64,000 nt of DNA, from NCBI RefSeq assembly GCF_900104445.1, contig NZ_FNJI01000010.1, positions 79,254-143,253 of the forward strand, given 5' to 3'. The notes beneath the pieces were generated by a model, which did not search any database, was not told the origin of the DNA, and saw only the letters and a program-made list of their open reading frames with translations. The stretch is from Desulforhopalus singaporensis. Lineage in GTDB: Bacteria > Desulfobacterota > Desulfobulbia > Desulfobulbales > Desulfocapsaceae. This document shows, piece by piece, positions 55,308 to 64,000 of this stretch. The position numbers were made by a program, and so were the translations under genes. Numbering within the stretch: position 1 is the first letter of the stretch; each line of letters starts with the position of its first letter.

Positions 55308-56576
55308 TCAACCAGCCTTTAATTGATCTTCTTGCGGATTGTGATACAGAACCACCGGATAATCACCCTGGGTGATTACCTGCTCACTGATAACACATTC
55401 CTGAACATTTTCTTTTGATGGAAGATCGTACATCACTTCGAGCATGGCTTCTTCCATTACCGAACGAAGACCACGGGCTCCGGATTTCCTGGTCAGCGCC
55501 TTGCGGGCGATAGCCGTGAGGGCACCTTCGGTAAAGCGCAGACTGATGCCGTCAAACTCAAACAACTTCTGGTACTGCTTGGTCAATGCGTTCTTGGGTT
55601 CCTTGAGGATGCGGACAAGGTCTTCCTCCACCAGTTCATCCATCGTCGCGATAACCGGCAGTCTGCCGACGAGTTCGGGAATCAGGCCGAACTTGAGCAG
55701 ATCCTCGGGCTGCACCAACCGTAACAGTTCCCCTATTTTTCTTTTGTCCTCGCCGGTAACTTTTGCGCCGAATCCTATCGACTTGGCACCCTGGCGCCTG
55801 CTCACAACTTTGTCGAGTCCGACAAATGCTCCGCCGACGATGAAAAGTATGTTGGTGGTGTCGATCTGCACCAGTTCCTGCTGGGGATGTTTTCTGCCGC
55901 CCTTTGGCGGAATCGATGCGTTGGTTCCCTCAATTATTTTCAGCAGCGCCTGCTGAACCCCTTCGCCCGATACGTCGCGGGTAAGCGACGGACTCTCCGA
56001 TTTCCTGGCGATCTTGTCGATTTCATCGATATAAATGATCCCGCGCTGCGCTCTTTCCACGTCATAATCGGCAGCCTGCAACAGGTTCACCAGAATGTTC
56101 TCGACATCCTCCCCGACATAGCCCGCCTCGGTGAGCGTGGTGGCATCGGCCATGCAGAACGGCACGTTGAGAATCCGGGCAAGCGTCTGAGCGACCAGGG
56201 TTTTACCGGATCCGGTCGGTCCGACAAGGATAATGTTGGACTTCTGCAGTTCCACCCCGTCGATATCGGCAGGAGCATCGATTCGTTTGTAATGATTGTG
56301 CACCGCTACGGAAAGAACTTTCTTGGCATAATCCTGGCCGATCACGTAATCGTCGAGATACTGATTTATCTGCATCGGCTTAAGCGATACCTGTTGCTGT
56401 TCCTGGGTATCGGGAATATTGTCATCGTCCTTGTCTAGAACAATCTCGTTGCATAAGCTTATACATTCATCGCAGATGAAGACATCGGGCCCCGCTATGA
56501 GTTTTCCCACCTCATCCTGATTTTTGCCGCAAAATGAGCAATTACAGTCGGTGTCATTGCTGTATGTATCGTCCAT
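55308..56576 (-). CDS. clpX: ClpX, ATPase subunit of ClpXP
   Basis: AAA+ unfoldase of 422 residues. The N-terminal zinc-binding domain has CSFCGK and CDECI. The ATPase has [12 protein letters not shown] (Walker A) and [11 protein letters not shown] (Walker B), and the SIGFGAK loop docks ClpP. It recognises and unfolds substrates for ClpP. ATG 56576 follows GAGG by ten bases; an in-frame TTG at 56591 lies inside clpP and is less likely. The ATG overlaps nothing but sits immediately after the clpP stop codon. Confidence 0.97.
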   Translation of the reverse strand: MDDTYSNDTDCNCSFCGKNQDEVGKLIAGPDVFICDECISLCNEIVLDKDDDNIPDTQEQQQVSLKPMQINQYLDDYVIGQDYAKKVLSVAVHNHYKRIDAPADIDGVELQKSNIILVGPTGSGKTLVAQTLARILNVPFCMADATTLTEAGYVGEDVENILVNLLQAADYDVERAQRGIIYIDEIDKIARKSESPSLTRDVSGEGVQQALLKIIEGTNASIPPKGGRKHPQQELVQIDTTNILFIVGGAFVGLDKVVSRRQGAKSIGFGAKVTGEDKRKIGELLRLVQPEDLLKFGLIPELVGRLPVIATMDELVEEDLVRILKEPKNALTKQYQKLFEFDGISLRFTEGALTAIARKALTRKSGARGLRSVMEEAMLEVMYDLPSKENVQECVISEQVITQGDYPVVLYHNPQEDQLKAG

Positions 56577-56577
56577 C

Positions 56578-57180
56578 TTATTCCACCTCAACCAGCTCTT
56601 CCCTGTTTGTGAGCGTTTTGTCTATAATACCATATTCCTTGGCTTCCGCCGCACTCATAAAATAGTCTCTTTCCGTGTCGCTGGCAATTTTTTCAAACGG
56701 TTTTTTGGTATGATAGGCGAGCAACCGGTTCAGATCGTTTTTCAGTCGAAGTATCTCTTTGGCCTGAATGTCGATATCAGTCGCCTGCCCTTGAAACCCG
56801 CCCATGGGCTGATGAATCATTATTCTGGCGTTCGGAAGAGCATATCTCTTGCCATGGGCACCCGCCGTAAGGAGGAATGCTCCCATGGAGGCTGCCTGTC
56901 CCATGCACAGCGTAACGACATCACTCTTCACGTACTGCATGGTATCGTAAATAGCCATTCCAGCCGACACCGAACCGCCAGGAGAGTTTATATAAAAGGT
57001 AATGTCTTTTTCCGGATCTTCGGCTTCAAGAAAAAGCAACTGTGCGACGATCACGTTAGCCACATCGTCGGTAACCGCTGAACCCAGAAAAATGATCCGT
57101 TCTTTCAGCAGGCGGGAATATATATCGTAAGCCCGCTCCCCACGAGGGCTTTGCTCAACCACCATTGGCACAAGGTTCAT
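56578..57180 (-). CDS. clpP: ATP-dependent Clp protease proteolytic subunit
   Basis: Serine protease of 200 residues. The catalytic triad is Ser in [12 protein letters not shown], His in [10 protein letters not shown] and Asp in [18 protein letters not shown]. The N-terminus ([20 protein letters not shown]) is typical and shows where the propeptide is processed. AAGGAG precedes the ATG. It is read between tig and clpX in the classic order. Confidence 0.97.
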   Translation of the reverse strand: MNLVPMVVEQSPRGERAYDIYSRLLKERIIFLGSAVTDDVANVIVAQLLFLEAEDPEKDITFYINSPGGSVSAGMAIYDTMQYVKSDVVTLCMGQAASMGAFLLTAGAHGKRYALPNARIMIHQPMGGFQGQATDIDIQAKEILRLKNDLNRLLAYHTKKPFEKIASDTERDYFMSAAEAKEYGIIDKTLTNREELVEVE

Positions 57181-57327
57181 GAATGTATCTCCTTAAAACG
57201 GTTCGACTGCAACAGGCACAGAGCCCGATGCAGTCGTAATTGGTAAAAAGCGATCAGAGGACAGGCAGTGAGGCTCCCCACTGCACTGGTCATTATAAGT
57301 AGTCTTCCGGCAGATGCAAGCGCTCTA

Positions 57328-58692
57328 TCAACTTTCTGAAGTATCGGCGTTGTCTGCTGATTCCGCCACTTCCTCTTTTTCTTCCTGCTGCTTTTCTTCA
57401 GTCTCTTTTGCCGGTTTGACGAACACTGATTTCTCCCTTAAAAAGGCCAGGATTTTTTCATTGAGCAGCTCGTTCATGAAAGGAAGGAGGTCGTCCCGGT
57501 TTTTAAAAAATTCTTTTACCTGAGCCACCGGCATGTTGTACATGTCGCCGATACGCTGGAAGCCGCGCTCCATATCTTCATCCTGCACCTTGATCTCTTC
57601 CTTTTCGGCAATCTTCTTCAGGATGAAATCGCCGCGCACCCGCTTAGCGGCCACCTCGGCATTCTGCTCGGCAAGCGTTTCCCGGCTCAATCCGGCAGCC
57701 TCAAGGCTCATACCAGCCTGCTCGAACTGCTGCTCGGTCTGCTTGATCATCTGCTCTATTTCAAAGGCGACCAACCGATTCGGCACTTCAAACTCATGAA
57801 TTTCAAGGAGCTTTTGCATAATGCGGTCGGTAGTTGCTCCCTCCTCCCTCTGTTCACGCTGCTTGGTCAGCCTCTCGTTTATGGAAGCCTTCAACTCATC
57901 AAGAGTATTGAACTCCTCCCCCGCATCCTTGGCAAACTCATCGTCGATCTCGGCCAAAACACGTTCCTTGATATCTTTCACAATGACCTTGAATTCGATT
58001 TTCTTGCCTTTTAAAATCGGGTTCGGGTGGTTTTCGGGGAAATCGACTTCATGACTTTTCTCCTCCCCTTTATTCATGCCGACCAGCTTTTCCTCGAACT
58101 CGTGTCCCATATTGCCGGAACCAACTTCCACCGAATAATCATCCTGTTTAACCTGGGGCATGGCATTTCCCTCGTGATATCCCTGGAAATCCACCACCAC
58201 AATGTCCTCAGCCTGCACCGGGCGGTCCCCCGCCGACGCCAGCGGAGCCATCCTCTTCTGCATGGATTCAAGCTCCAGCTGAATTTCCTCGTCGGTAACG
58301 AGAATGTCATCCTTCTCTATCTCCAGGCCGGCATATTGGCCAAGGTCGAATTCAGGGCGTATATCCACCTCTGCGACAAAGGTGAACGAGCCGTCTTCAT
58401 TATAGTTTACTTCCTTGATTTCCGGATGAGTAACAGGATCAATCCCCTCTTTCTCGACAGCGTCAAAATAGTTATCCTGGACCAGCTTCTCTCCGGTTTC
58501 TCCTTCAACCTGCGGTTTATAATGCTTGACAATTATCGAACGCGGCACCTTGCCACGGCGGAAACCTTTCAGCTTGACCTCTTTTTTCAGCTTTTCGTAA
58601 GCCTTATCCAGTTTTGGTTGAACAGTTTCATTAGGCAGGGTGACCGTAATTTTTTTTGTGAGAGCACTGATCTCTTCTACCTTTATGTCCAT
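57328..58692 (-). CDS. tig: Trigger factor
   Basis: Ribosome-associated chaperone of 454 residues with three domains. The N-terminal domain has the ribosome-binding signature GFRRGKVPRSIIVKHY. An FKBP-like PPIase domain covers about 160-245. The C-terminal helical cradle ends in an acidic tail (EEKQQEEKEEVAESADNADT). It folds nascent chains and heads the tig-clpP-clpX-lon cluster. The ATG is preceded by AAAGGATG. Confidence 0.95.
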   Translation of the reverse strand: MDIKVEEISALTKKITVTLPNETVQPKLDKAYEKLKKEVKLKGFRRGKVPRSIIVKHYKPQVEGETGEKLVQDNYFDAVEKEGIDPVTHPEIKEVNYNEDGSFTFVAEVDIRPEFDLGQYAGLEIEKDDILVTDEEIQLELESMQKRMAPLASAGDRPVQAEDIVVVDFQGYHEGNAMPQVKQDDYSVEVGSGNMGHEFEEKLVGMNKGEEKSHEVDFPENHPNPILKGKKIEFKVIVKDIKERVLAEIDDEFAKDAGEEFNTLDELKASINERLTKQREQREEGATTDRIMQKLLEIHEFEVPNRLVAFEIEQMIKQTEQQFEQAGMSLEAAGLSRETLAEQNAEVAAKRVRGDFILKKIAEKEEIKVQDEDMERGFQRIGDMYNMPVAQVKEFFKNRDDLLPFMNELLNEKILAFLREKSVFVKPAKETEEKQQEEKEEVAESADNADTSES

Positions 58693-58834
58693 CGGGTATC
58701 ATCCTTTAATTTTAAATTATCATACACACCCGTCTCTCCTCATACAAGCCTTTGACATTGCAGCGAATTTTCAAAATGGTCAAGAATCGGCAAAGAGAAT
58801 AATCTGACAGGTGAGGCTTATATCTGTTTTTAAG

Positions 58835-58919
<85 letters not shown>

Positions 58920-59257
58920 CTCTTGACAAAAGCGCAACGATCTCCTGACAATCCTCCTGAAAACAGGATGAATGCAAAAACGTCTATGGAATCGTCACTC
59001 TTATCAGAACGGTATTAAATAATTCAGATAACGACCACAGTCAAGTGCGTACTTAACATATTAGCGATTGAACCATAAAAAAAAATGGCGCTGACCTGCT
59101 CACAGGAGTTTCATCTTCGTTTTTTGATAACTCTACATTCTGTGTTATCTTGTAGCGATAGGGTTGTATATATCCCATTGCGCAATGGGAACAGAGTGGC
59201 TATCTTGCCGGTATACAGTCCGCAGTGTTCATTAATAATTTTTCCTATGAGGACATT
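58920..59257 (+). promoter_or_regulatory. Intergenic region with promoter and 18-bp palindrome before the DsbA-like selenoprotein gene
   Basis: No gene is visible in this 338-base gap. TTGATA (59124-59129) and TATCTT (59146-59151), 16 bases apart, could be a sigma70 promoter. Downstream, TCCCATTGCGCAATGGGA (59173-59190) is a perfect 18-base palindrome in the leader, which could be an operator. GAGG at 59247-59250 serves as the ribosome-binding site for ATG 59258. Confidence 0.45.
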
Positions 59258-60127
59258 ATGAAAATTCACAGCATATTAGGAACGGGAGTCTGCGCTCTGC
59301 TTTTTGCGTCAAGCGGAGCAGCAAACTCCGTTCCCGACTCAGGCCAGGACAACATGATCCAATGGGATACGCAGGCACAATGGGCGATCAAAGGTAACCC
59401 AATAGACATGGTCCATTCCCTCGACGGCAAACTCGTCTATATCCTCAACGACAGCAACCAGGTACAAATTTACAATACAGCCGGCAAATTACAGGGAACC
59501 ATCCCCGTTGACGACGGCGTATCGGCCATCGATATCGCGGCTAAAGGGGAAAAGCTGTATCTGACAAACAAGGCAACCAGTACCTTTCAGGCAATTTCGG
59601 TCTATTTTGTTCACAACATCGACATCACCGGGTCGCCGATCCACGGCCCTGCCGATGCGCCAGTTACCATTGCCGTGTTTTCCGACTTCGAATGACCGTA
59701 CTGCAGCAGACTTCTGCCGCTACTCGAGCAGGTGCTCGAAAAGAATCCGAAAACCGTAAAAATCGCCTTCAAAAATATGCCCTTAAGGTTTCATAAAATG
59801 GCTGATCCCAGCGCCCGTGCAGCACTGGCTGCCCGAGAACAGGGAAAATTCTGGGAGTTTCACGATCGCCTTTTCGCGGAAAAAAAATTGACCCAAGATT
59901 CCATTGATACCATTGCCAAATCCCTTGATCTCGATATGGAGAAGTTCAAAACGGACATGGCATCCCCGAAGGTGCGGGCGCAGATCCAGAAAGATATCCA
60001 GGACGCAACAAAAGCCGACGTAACCGGTACTCCAACCATTTTCATTAACGGCCGCAAACCAAGCCAGAGGAGCCTTGCCGGCTTTCAGGCGGTCATTGAC
60101 AGCGAACTCAGCAAGTTAAAGCAATAA
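59258..60127 (+). CDS. DsbA-family thiol:disulfide oxidoreductase, selenoprotein (UGA = Sec146)
   Basis: ATG 59258 begins a 289-residue frame with a signal peptide (HSILGTGVCALLFASSGAA). It is interrupted only by TGA at 59693-59695 and then runs to 60127. Around the TGA the protein reads FSDFE-U-PYCSRLLPLLEQ, where DsbA-like thioredoxins have FECPYC, so selenocysteine would replace the nucleophilic first Cys. The rest of the fold follows: helical insertion with ARAALAAREQGKFWEFHDRL and the cis-proline loop GTPTIFINGR (Pro259). Residues 30-120 form an extra beta-rich domain with propeller-like repeats. A SECIS-like hairpin lies 28-43 bases after the UGA. It would act on thiols in the periplasm. 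phoH starts nine bases later. Confidence 0.9.
59724..59739 (+). other. Candidate SECIS hairpin after UGA 59693
   Basis: TCGAGC (59724-59729) and GCTCGA (59734-59739) form a perfect six-base stem with the loop AGGT. The loop begins 34 bases after the UGA, within the 16-37 base range known for bacterial SECIS elements. The top, GC-AGGT-GC, resembles the E. coli fdhF element (GC-AGGUCU-GC). Confidence 0.75.
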
Positions 60128-60136
60128 TTTATTTTA

Positions 60137-61099
60137 ATGACCACAAACATCATTCATCGAGAGATCAGCTTTGCCGATAACGGACAGGCAGGCACCCTGT
60201 ACGGCGAGCTGAACAAGAACCTTATCGCTCTTGAAAAAAGTGCCGGAGTATCGATCAACGCCAGGGGAACTGACATGAGGATATCCGGGATGCCTCACGA
60301 CGTCGAACTGGTCGCCACGCTTGTGGAACAGCTCTACGGCCTTATCGGCAAAGGCTATCCGATCTACAGTACCGATTTTGCCTTCGGCCTGAAAGTGCTG
60401 GAATCCAACCCCAAGGCGAGACTCGACAAGATCTTCCTGGACAAGGTCTACGTGACGACCCACAACCGGGTTATTTCACCAAAGACCAGGAATCAAAAAC
60501 TGTATATCGACGCAATCAGGCAAAACGATATCGTTTTTGGCATTGGTCCCGCCGGAACCGGCAAGACCTATCTGGCGGTCGCCATGGCCGTATCGGCTCT
60601 TACTTCGGGGCAGGTGCGCTCTATTATTCTTACCAGACCCGCTGTTGAGGCCGGAGAAAAACTCGGCTTTCTGCCCGGAGACCTTGCACAGAAAGTCAAC
60701 CCATATCTCCGACCTCTCCACGATGCCCTCAACGATCTCCTGGGTCCGGAAAGAGCCTTTGACCTGATCGAACAGGAGATTATCGAGATAGCCCCCCTCG
60801 CGTTCATGAGAGGAAGAACGCTCAGCAATGCCTTCATCATTCTCGATGAGGCCCAGAACACCACCCGGGAACAGATGAAAATGTTTCTCACCAGGATCGG
60901 CTTCGATTCCCGGGCGGTGGTTACCGGCGACACGACCCAGGTCGACCTGCCGACCAGGAGCCAGTCGGGACTTCTGCAGGCCAAGAAGATTCTATCTACC
61001 ATAGAGGGGATAAGCTTCTGTTCATTTTCAAAGGTCGATGTAGTGCGGCACCCGTTGGTACAGAAAATTATCCACGCCTACGAAAAGAGTAAGAGTTAA
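60137..61099 (+). CDS. phoH: PhoH-family ATPase
   Basis: Cytoplasmic P-loop protein of 320 residues. An N-terminal KH-like region (about 20-90) precedes the ATPase, with GIGPAGTGKTYLAVAMAV (Walker A), FIILDEAQNTTREQMKMFLT (Walker B) and VVTGDTTQVDLP. PhoH proteins are linked to RNA metabolism, and the ybeY gene two bases downstream supports this. It starts nine bases after the selenoprotein gene, so all may form one operon. Confidence 0.93.
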   Translation: MTTNIIHREISFADNGQAGTLYGELNKNLIALEKSAGVSINARGTDMRISGMPHDVELVATLVEQLYGLIGKGYPIYSTDFAFGLKVLESNPKARLDKIFLDKVYVTTHNRVISPKTRNQKLYIDAIRQNDIVFGIGPAGTGKTYLAVAMAVSALTSGQVRSIILTRPAVEAGEKLGFLPGDLAQKVNPYLRPLHDALNDLLGPERAFDLIEQEIIEIAPLAFMRGRTLSNAFIILDEAQNTTREQMKMFLTRIGFDSRAVVTGDTTQVDLPTRSQSGLLQAKKILSTIEGISFCSFSKVDVVRHPLVQKIIHAYEKSKS

Positions 61100-61101
61100 A
61101 C

Positions 61102-61575
61102 ATGCCAGCGGAGATAACCGTTATAGCCGACATCAGCAGTTATCCGATTGATTTGCGTGATATCACTGACAGCGCCGATGTTGTGCTTGCCCAATGCGGC
61201 TCAGACTCATACAACCTGTCGGTGGTGCTGGCCGATGACCGGGAAATCCAAAGACTCAACCGTCAGTACCGGCATCAGGACAAGCCGACCAACGTACTCT
61301 CTTTTCCTTTCAGTGACGGCGCCGATGACGTGATCGCAGCTCTTCCTGTACGGGAACTCGGAGACGTGGTAATTTCTGTTGAAACGGCCAGCCGTGAAGC
61401 TTTAGAATATGGCCAGTCACTGTACTATCGCATGAGATGGCTGCTCGTTCACGGAATTCTTCATCTTATGGGGTACGATCACGAGCGATCCGAGGATGAT
61501 GAACATGAAATGTTTGCCAAGGAAAAAAAATTGTTGAAAATACTTGAAAAAAAAGAGGAGAGAAGCGATGGCTAA
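61102..61575 (+). CDS. ybeY: Endoribonuclease YbeY
   Basis: Zinc-dependent RNase of 157 residues involved in rRNA maturation and ribosome quality control. The metal motif is [20 protein letters not shown], with the three His ligands. The upstream [17 protein letters not shown] block is also conserved. It starts two bases after phoH and overlaps pdxJ by eight bases, so the three are coupled. An acidic/basic C-terminal tail ([12 protein letters not shown]) is extra. Confidence 0.95.
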   Translation: MPAEITVIADISSYPIDLRDITDSADVVLAQCGSDSYNLSVVLADDREIQRLNRQYRHQDKPTNVLSFPFSDGADDVIAALPVRELGDVVISVETASREALEYGQSLYYRMRWLLVHGILHLMGYDHERSEDDEHEMFAKEKKLLKILEKKEERSDG

Positions 61576-62299
61576 ACTCGCTATCAACGTAGATCATGTA
61601 GCAACTGTAAGACAAGCCCGGGGAATCACCGAACCGGACCCGGTGACCGCCGCCGGAATCTGCGAACTGGCCGGAGCGGCGGGCATCGTCATCCACCTCC
61701 GCGAAGACCGCAGACACATCCAGGACCGGGATGTATATCTTCTCCGGGAGACGATCAAGACCAAGATGAACCTTGAGATGGGCGCAAACGATGAGATTAT
61801 AAAAATCGCCCTGGAGGTACAGCCCGACCTTGTCACCCTCGTTCCTGAAAAGCGCGAAGAACTGACAACGGAGGGAGGGTTGGATGTCGATGCACAATTG
61901 ACGAGAATTGCGTCCGTAGTTGAACAGATGGGAAAGGATAACATTCCCGTATCACTGTTTGTCGATCCTGAACCCAGACAACTCAAGGCGGCGGCAAAAG
62001 CGGGTGCAGCCTTTGTGGAGCTGCACACCGGAAGGTACTGCGATGCCCTTAGCGAAGACGAACAGGCCAAGGAATTTGCCATGATCGCCGAAGCCGCCGA
62101 GGAAGCAGTTTCGCTGGGGCTGAGGGTCAACGCCGGCCATGGCCTCAACTATCAGAACACTGCGCCGATCGCCGCCCTTGCGACCATCGAAGAACTTTCA
62201 ATCGGACACGCCATAATCGCCCGCTCCGTTTTTACCGGACTGGACCAGGCGGTAAGAGAGATGCTGGCCATTGTAATGCGGGCTGAATCTTCACTTTAA
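61568..62299 (+). CDS. pdxJ: Pyridoxine 5'-phosphate synthase
   Basis: TIM-barrel enzyme of 243 residues that condenses 3-amino-1-hydroxyacetone phosphate and deoxyxylulose phosphate in vitamin B6 synthesis. Conserved blocks are [42 protein letters not shown], the catalytic-Glu region [11 protein letters not shown], and [13 protein letters not shown] 61568 has AGGAG eight bases upstream, within the end of ybeY. An in-frame upstream ATG (61544) would add non-family residues. Confidence 0.97.
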   Translation: MAKLAINVDHVATVRQARGITEPDPVTAAGICELAGAAGIVIHLREDRRHIQDRDVYLLRETIKTKMNLEMGANDEIIKIALEVQPDLVTLVPEKREELTTEGGLDVDAQLTRIASVVEQMGKDNIPVSLFVDPEPRQLKAAAKAGAAFVELHTGRYCDALSEDEQAKEFAMIAEAAEEAVSLGLRVNAGHGLNYQNTAPIAALATIEELSIGHAIIARSVFTGLDQAVREMLAIVMRAESSL

Positions 62300-62305
62300 G
62301 AACAG

Positions 62306-62962
62306 ATGAAGGCAGGTTACAAAAGTACAGCATGGCTCAGCTTCGGCGAAGAGGTCGCCAACGCCGTCACCCACGGAGTTGCCGCCATCCTCGTTCTGAT
62401 CTCAATGCCATTTGCCTATATAACCGCCTATAAAGACGGCAACCTCGTGGATCTGATCGGTGTTGCCGTCTTTTGTATCGCCATCTTTTTAATGTTTATC
62501 AACTCCATGATCTATCACATCATGGAACCCGGATCCAGACACAAGGAAATCATGCGGATAATGGATCACATTTTCATATATGTGGCCATTGCCGGGACAT
62601 ACACGCCCATCGCACTTTCCGTGATTGCCGGCTGGCAGGCGATTGTTATCCTGACTGTCCAGTGGATAGCCGTCGTTGCGGGTATTCTTTACAAATCACT
62701 TGCGCGAATGTCGATTCCCAAGGTGTCGGTGATGATCTACCTGATTATGGGCTGGACCCTGGTTATTTTTATGCCTATGTTTGTTCGCAACGCAAACCAT
62801 GTCCTGTTCTGGCTGATCCTTACCGGCGGCATTCTATATAGTGCGGGAGCGGCGATTTATGCGCAAAAAGGGTTCAAGTACCACCATATGGTCTGGCATC
62901 TTTTTGTCTTCCTGGCCGCATGCACCCACTTTACCGGTATCTGCTTTTTTCTTTACGACTAG
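62306..62962 (+). CDS. Hemolysin III/YqfA-type (PAQR) membrane protein
   Basis: Seven-helix inner-membrane protein of 218 residues. The family's metal-binding motifs are visible: EEVANAVTHGVAAI near the N-terminus, NSMIYHIMEPGSRHKEIMRI with MDHIFIYVAIAGTYTP, and a C-terminal KYHHMVWHLFVFLAACTHF. Members are hydrolase-like PAQR proteins with poorly known roles in membrane homeostasis. The hemolysin name is historical. It starts six bases after pdxJ and ends that gene run. Confidence 0.9.
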   Translation: MKAGYKSTAWLSFGEEVANAVTHGVAAILVLISMPFAYITAYKDGNLVDLIGVAVFCIAIFLMFINSMIYHIMEPGSRHKEIMRIMDHIFIYVAIAGTYTPIALSVIAGWQAIVILTVQWIAVVAGILYKSLARMSIPKVSVMIYLIMGWTLVIFMPMFVRNANHVLFWLILTGGILYSAGAAIYAQKGFKYHHMVWHLFVFLAACTHFTGICFFLYD

Positions 62963-63282
62963 GTTCAACAACAATTTTATACTCCGGGACATGGCATCGC
63001 CTTGTTTGCCAAACACCATACCAGCCGTGCGCCTGTAATTTTTGTCGGCCAGAACTAGCGACGTCATAGTTTTTCAAGTACAACATGACTTTTCGGAGCA
63101 ACCGGAGGATCACACCAGTGGGTATCGCTTTTTATGCGCCGCATGAAGATCGCACTCTTGTTCGTGTTATTTTCTGCATATGTACTCAACTACCCACTTG
63201 AAAAATATTATAAAACTTGCTAAAGAAGTTGTCGGTTCGGCAGGGAATTTGGTCTGGCCGTGCTGTGATTGAATCTTCTGTT
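62963..63282 (+). promoter_or_regulatory. Intergenic region before tRNA-Leu (TAA)
   Basis: No gene is supported in this 320-base stretch. TTGAAA (63198-63203) and TAAAGA (63221-63226), 17 bases apart, may be the promoter of the tRNA. Nothing else stands out. Confidence 0.35.
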
Positions 63283-63370
63283 GCCTGGATGGTGGAACTG
63301 GTAGACACCCGAGACTTAAAATCTCGTGGGCTTTAGGCCCGTGCGAGTTCGATTCTCGCTCCAGGCACCA
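63283..63370 (+). tRNA. tRNA-Leu (TAA)
   Basis: An 88-base class II tRNA with encoded CCA. The acceptor GCCTGGA pairs with TCCAGGC, and the anticodon loop is CTTAAAA (TAA). A long variable arm is present. Integrase remains lie just downstream, as is common where tRNA 3' ends serve as attachment sites. Confidence 0.97.
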
Positions 63371-63376
63371 AATGAT

Positions 63377-63414
63377 AAAAAGGAGTTAGCTCAGATTGAG
63401 CTAACTCCTTTTTT
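63377..63414 (+). terminator. Terminator of tRNA-Leu (TAA)
   Basis: AAGGAGTTAGCTCA (63380-63393) and TGAGCTAACTCCTT (63397-63410) form a perfect stem with a three-base loop, followed by T residues to 63414. It begins seven bases after the tRNA. Confidence 0.92.
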
Positions 63415-63458
63415 CGTTAGAAACTGGTTACTTTTGAAGCATCGAGGGCCACCACTTT

Positions 63459-63697
63459 TTACTGGCAACTCATATTCTCGCTGGAATATCGGTTAAATGA
63501 GTTGATAAGATGATCCGGTGTAATCTTCGTGCAGATCTCAGTTGTCTTCACGGCGAGGTGACCGAGGAACTCGGAGACATCCTTGAGAGGCATGCCAGCC
63601 TCAATCCACCGGGTTGCAAATGTATGCCGCATCATGTGTAGGTAAAGTTTATCTTTATGCCCGATCGCCTTCCGCATACGTGATCCTTCCCTAAAAA
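63459..63697 (-). pseudogene. Tyrosine-recombinase (integrase) C-terminal remnant, cut by an IS element
   Basis: The minus-strand frame from the IS boundary encodes about 79 residues ending NMSCQ. It has the tyrosine-recombinase box LHMMRHTFATRWIEAG and LGHLAVKTTEICTKITPDHL. At the last site the nucleophile Tyr expected in TTEIYTH-like sequences is Cys (TGC), so the domain looks inactive. All N-terminal coding sequence is missing because an IS3-type element begins at about 63698. The position next to tRNA-Leu suggests the remains of an integrated element. Confidence 0.75.
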
Positions 63698-64000
63698 TGT
63701 AGACACTCAGTTAACCCGCTGTTATGAAAATGACAGGAGGAAAAAATGAGTGCTCACCAGAGAAGGAAATACGATTCAGAATTTAAAAGAAACGCTGTCT
63801 TGCTGACTGAAGATCCGGACCGCACCGTCCGGGAAGTAGCCGATAGCCTGGGGATAAGTGCAGACCTCCTTTACCAGTGGAGGAAAAGATATCGCCAGCA
63901 AGGAGATCTGGCTTTTCCAGGAAACGGTAAAGTGGCTCTTACTCCCGAACAGCAGCGCATTCAAGAGTTGGAAAAGCGGCTCAAGGATGCAGAGATGGAG
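63698..64000 (+). mobile_element. Left end of an IS3-family insertion sequence (runs off the window)
   Basis: The sequence TGTAGACACTCAGTTAACCC beginning at 63698 has the TG terminus expected for an IS3-type inverted repeat. It interrupts the integrase frame and is followed 29 bases later by a transposase OrfA gene. The right end, target duplication and orfB are outside the window, so the exact boundary is an inference. Confidence 0.65.
63746..64000 (+). CDS. IS3-family transposase OrfA (partial, 5' end)
   Basis: ATG 63746, with AGGAGG just upstream, opens a frame of 85 codons to the window edge. The N-terminus has SAHQRRKYDSEFKRNAVLL and a helix-turn-helix (REVADSLGISADLLYQWRKR), typical of IS3/IS911 OrfA DNA-binding proteins. 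A coiled coil begins at QRIQELEKRLKDAEME. The catalytic OrfB would follow by frameshift beyond the window. Confidence 0.88.
   Translation, partial: MSAHQRRKYDSEFKRNAVLLTEDPDRTVREVADSLGISADLLYQWRKRYRQQGDLAFPGNGKVALTPEQQRIQELEKRLKDAEME

Noticed and set aside
59732..60127. Separate short DsbA-like gene after the TGA, with the upstream part as a pseudogene
   Set aside because: The TGA lies precisely at the catalytic Cys position, no other lesion is present, and a SECIS-like hairpin follows. Decay by chance at that codon is less likely.

Overview
The window reads as ordinary chromosome from an anaerobic, Gram-negative Desulfobacterota (delta-proteobacterial) organism, most likely a Desulfobulbales-type sulfur-metabolising bacterium. 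The lineage is inferred from these features: an outer-membrane gene set (Tol system, MsbA, O-antigen ligase, TPR/beta-barrel protein), a Tat-exported molybdopterin oxidoreductase with a four-cluster ferredoxin partner, a purD-purE fusion, an RpoH-type sigma factor, and two genes that read through in-frame UGA codons in the manner of bacterial selenoproteins. No rRNA operon, CRISPR array or phage block is visible.

Layout. 1-8 kb: a fabG/fabZ-like pair, then tolQ-tolR-tolA-tolB-cpoB (no pal between tolB and cpoB), tlyA, and an exported selenoprotein of the metallophosphatase/5'-nucleotidase-like PCG-motif type. 8-16 kb: manganese pyrophosphatase (minus), a membrane-anchored unknown, an M18 aminopeptidase, then a TorD-chaperone/molybdoenzyme/ferredoxin operon closed by a strong terminator. 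16-29 kb: ettA, a minus-strand purDE-tsaC pair, a TetR regulator with a FadR-like palindrome, greA, a 1340-residue TPR plus beta-barrel protein, rpoH and lepA. 29-43.6 kb: a transporter, a HAD/glycosyltransferase surface-polysaccharide group, a Crp-family regulator, dinB with an 89-bp tandem duplication across its start, sppA, an M16 protease, and msbA with an O-antigen ligase. 43.7-52 kb: a histidine kinase overlapping a gene for a phosphorylase-like protein, engB, hisG, hisI, an SlyD-like PPIase, a pentapeptide-repeat protein and a nuclease. 52.3-58.9 kb: three tRNA genes (one apparently mosaic), the proteostasis operon tig-clpP-clpX-lon, and tRNA-Leu. 59-64 kb: a DsbA-like selenoprotein, phoH-ybeY-pdxJ, a hemolysin III-type membrane protein, tRNA-Leu(UAA), and a decayed integrase interrupted by an IS3-type element that runs off the end.

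How the parts fit. Much of the window concerns envelope construction and quality control: Tol, MsbA/ligase, SppA, the M16 protease, the DsbA-like selenoprotein and the RpoH/Lon/ClpXP/trigger factor set. Respiration is represented by the molybdoenzyme operon. The strongest observations are the two UGA/selenocysteine genes, each followed at a suitable distance by a SECIS-like hairpin. Conventional gene calling would split or truncate both. The mosaic tRNA with a mispaired acceptor stem and the duplicated dinB start are the most unusual local structures. I did not find a defence island or a clearly new multi-gene system.
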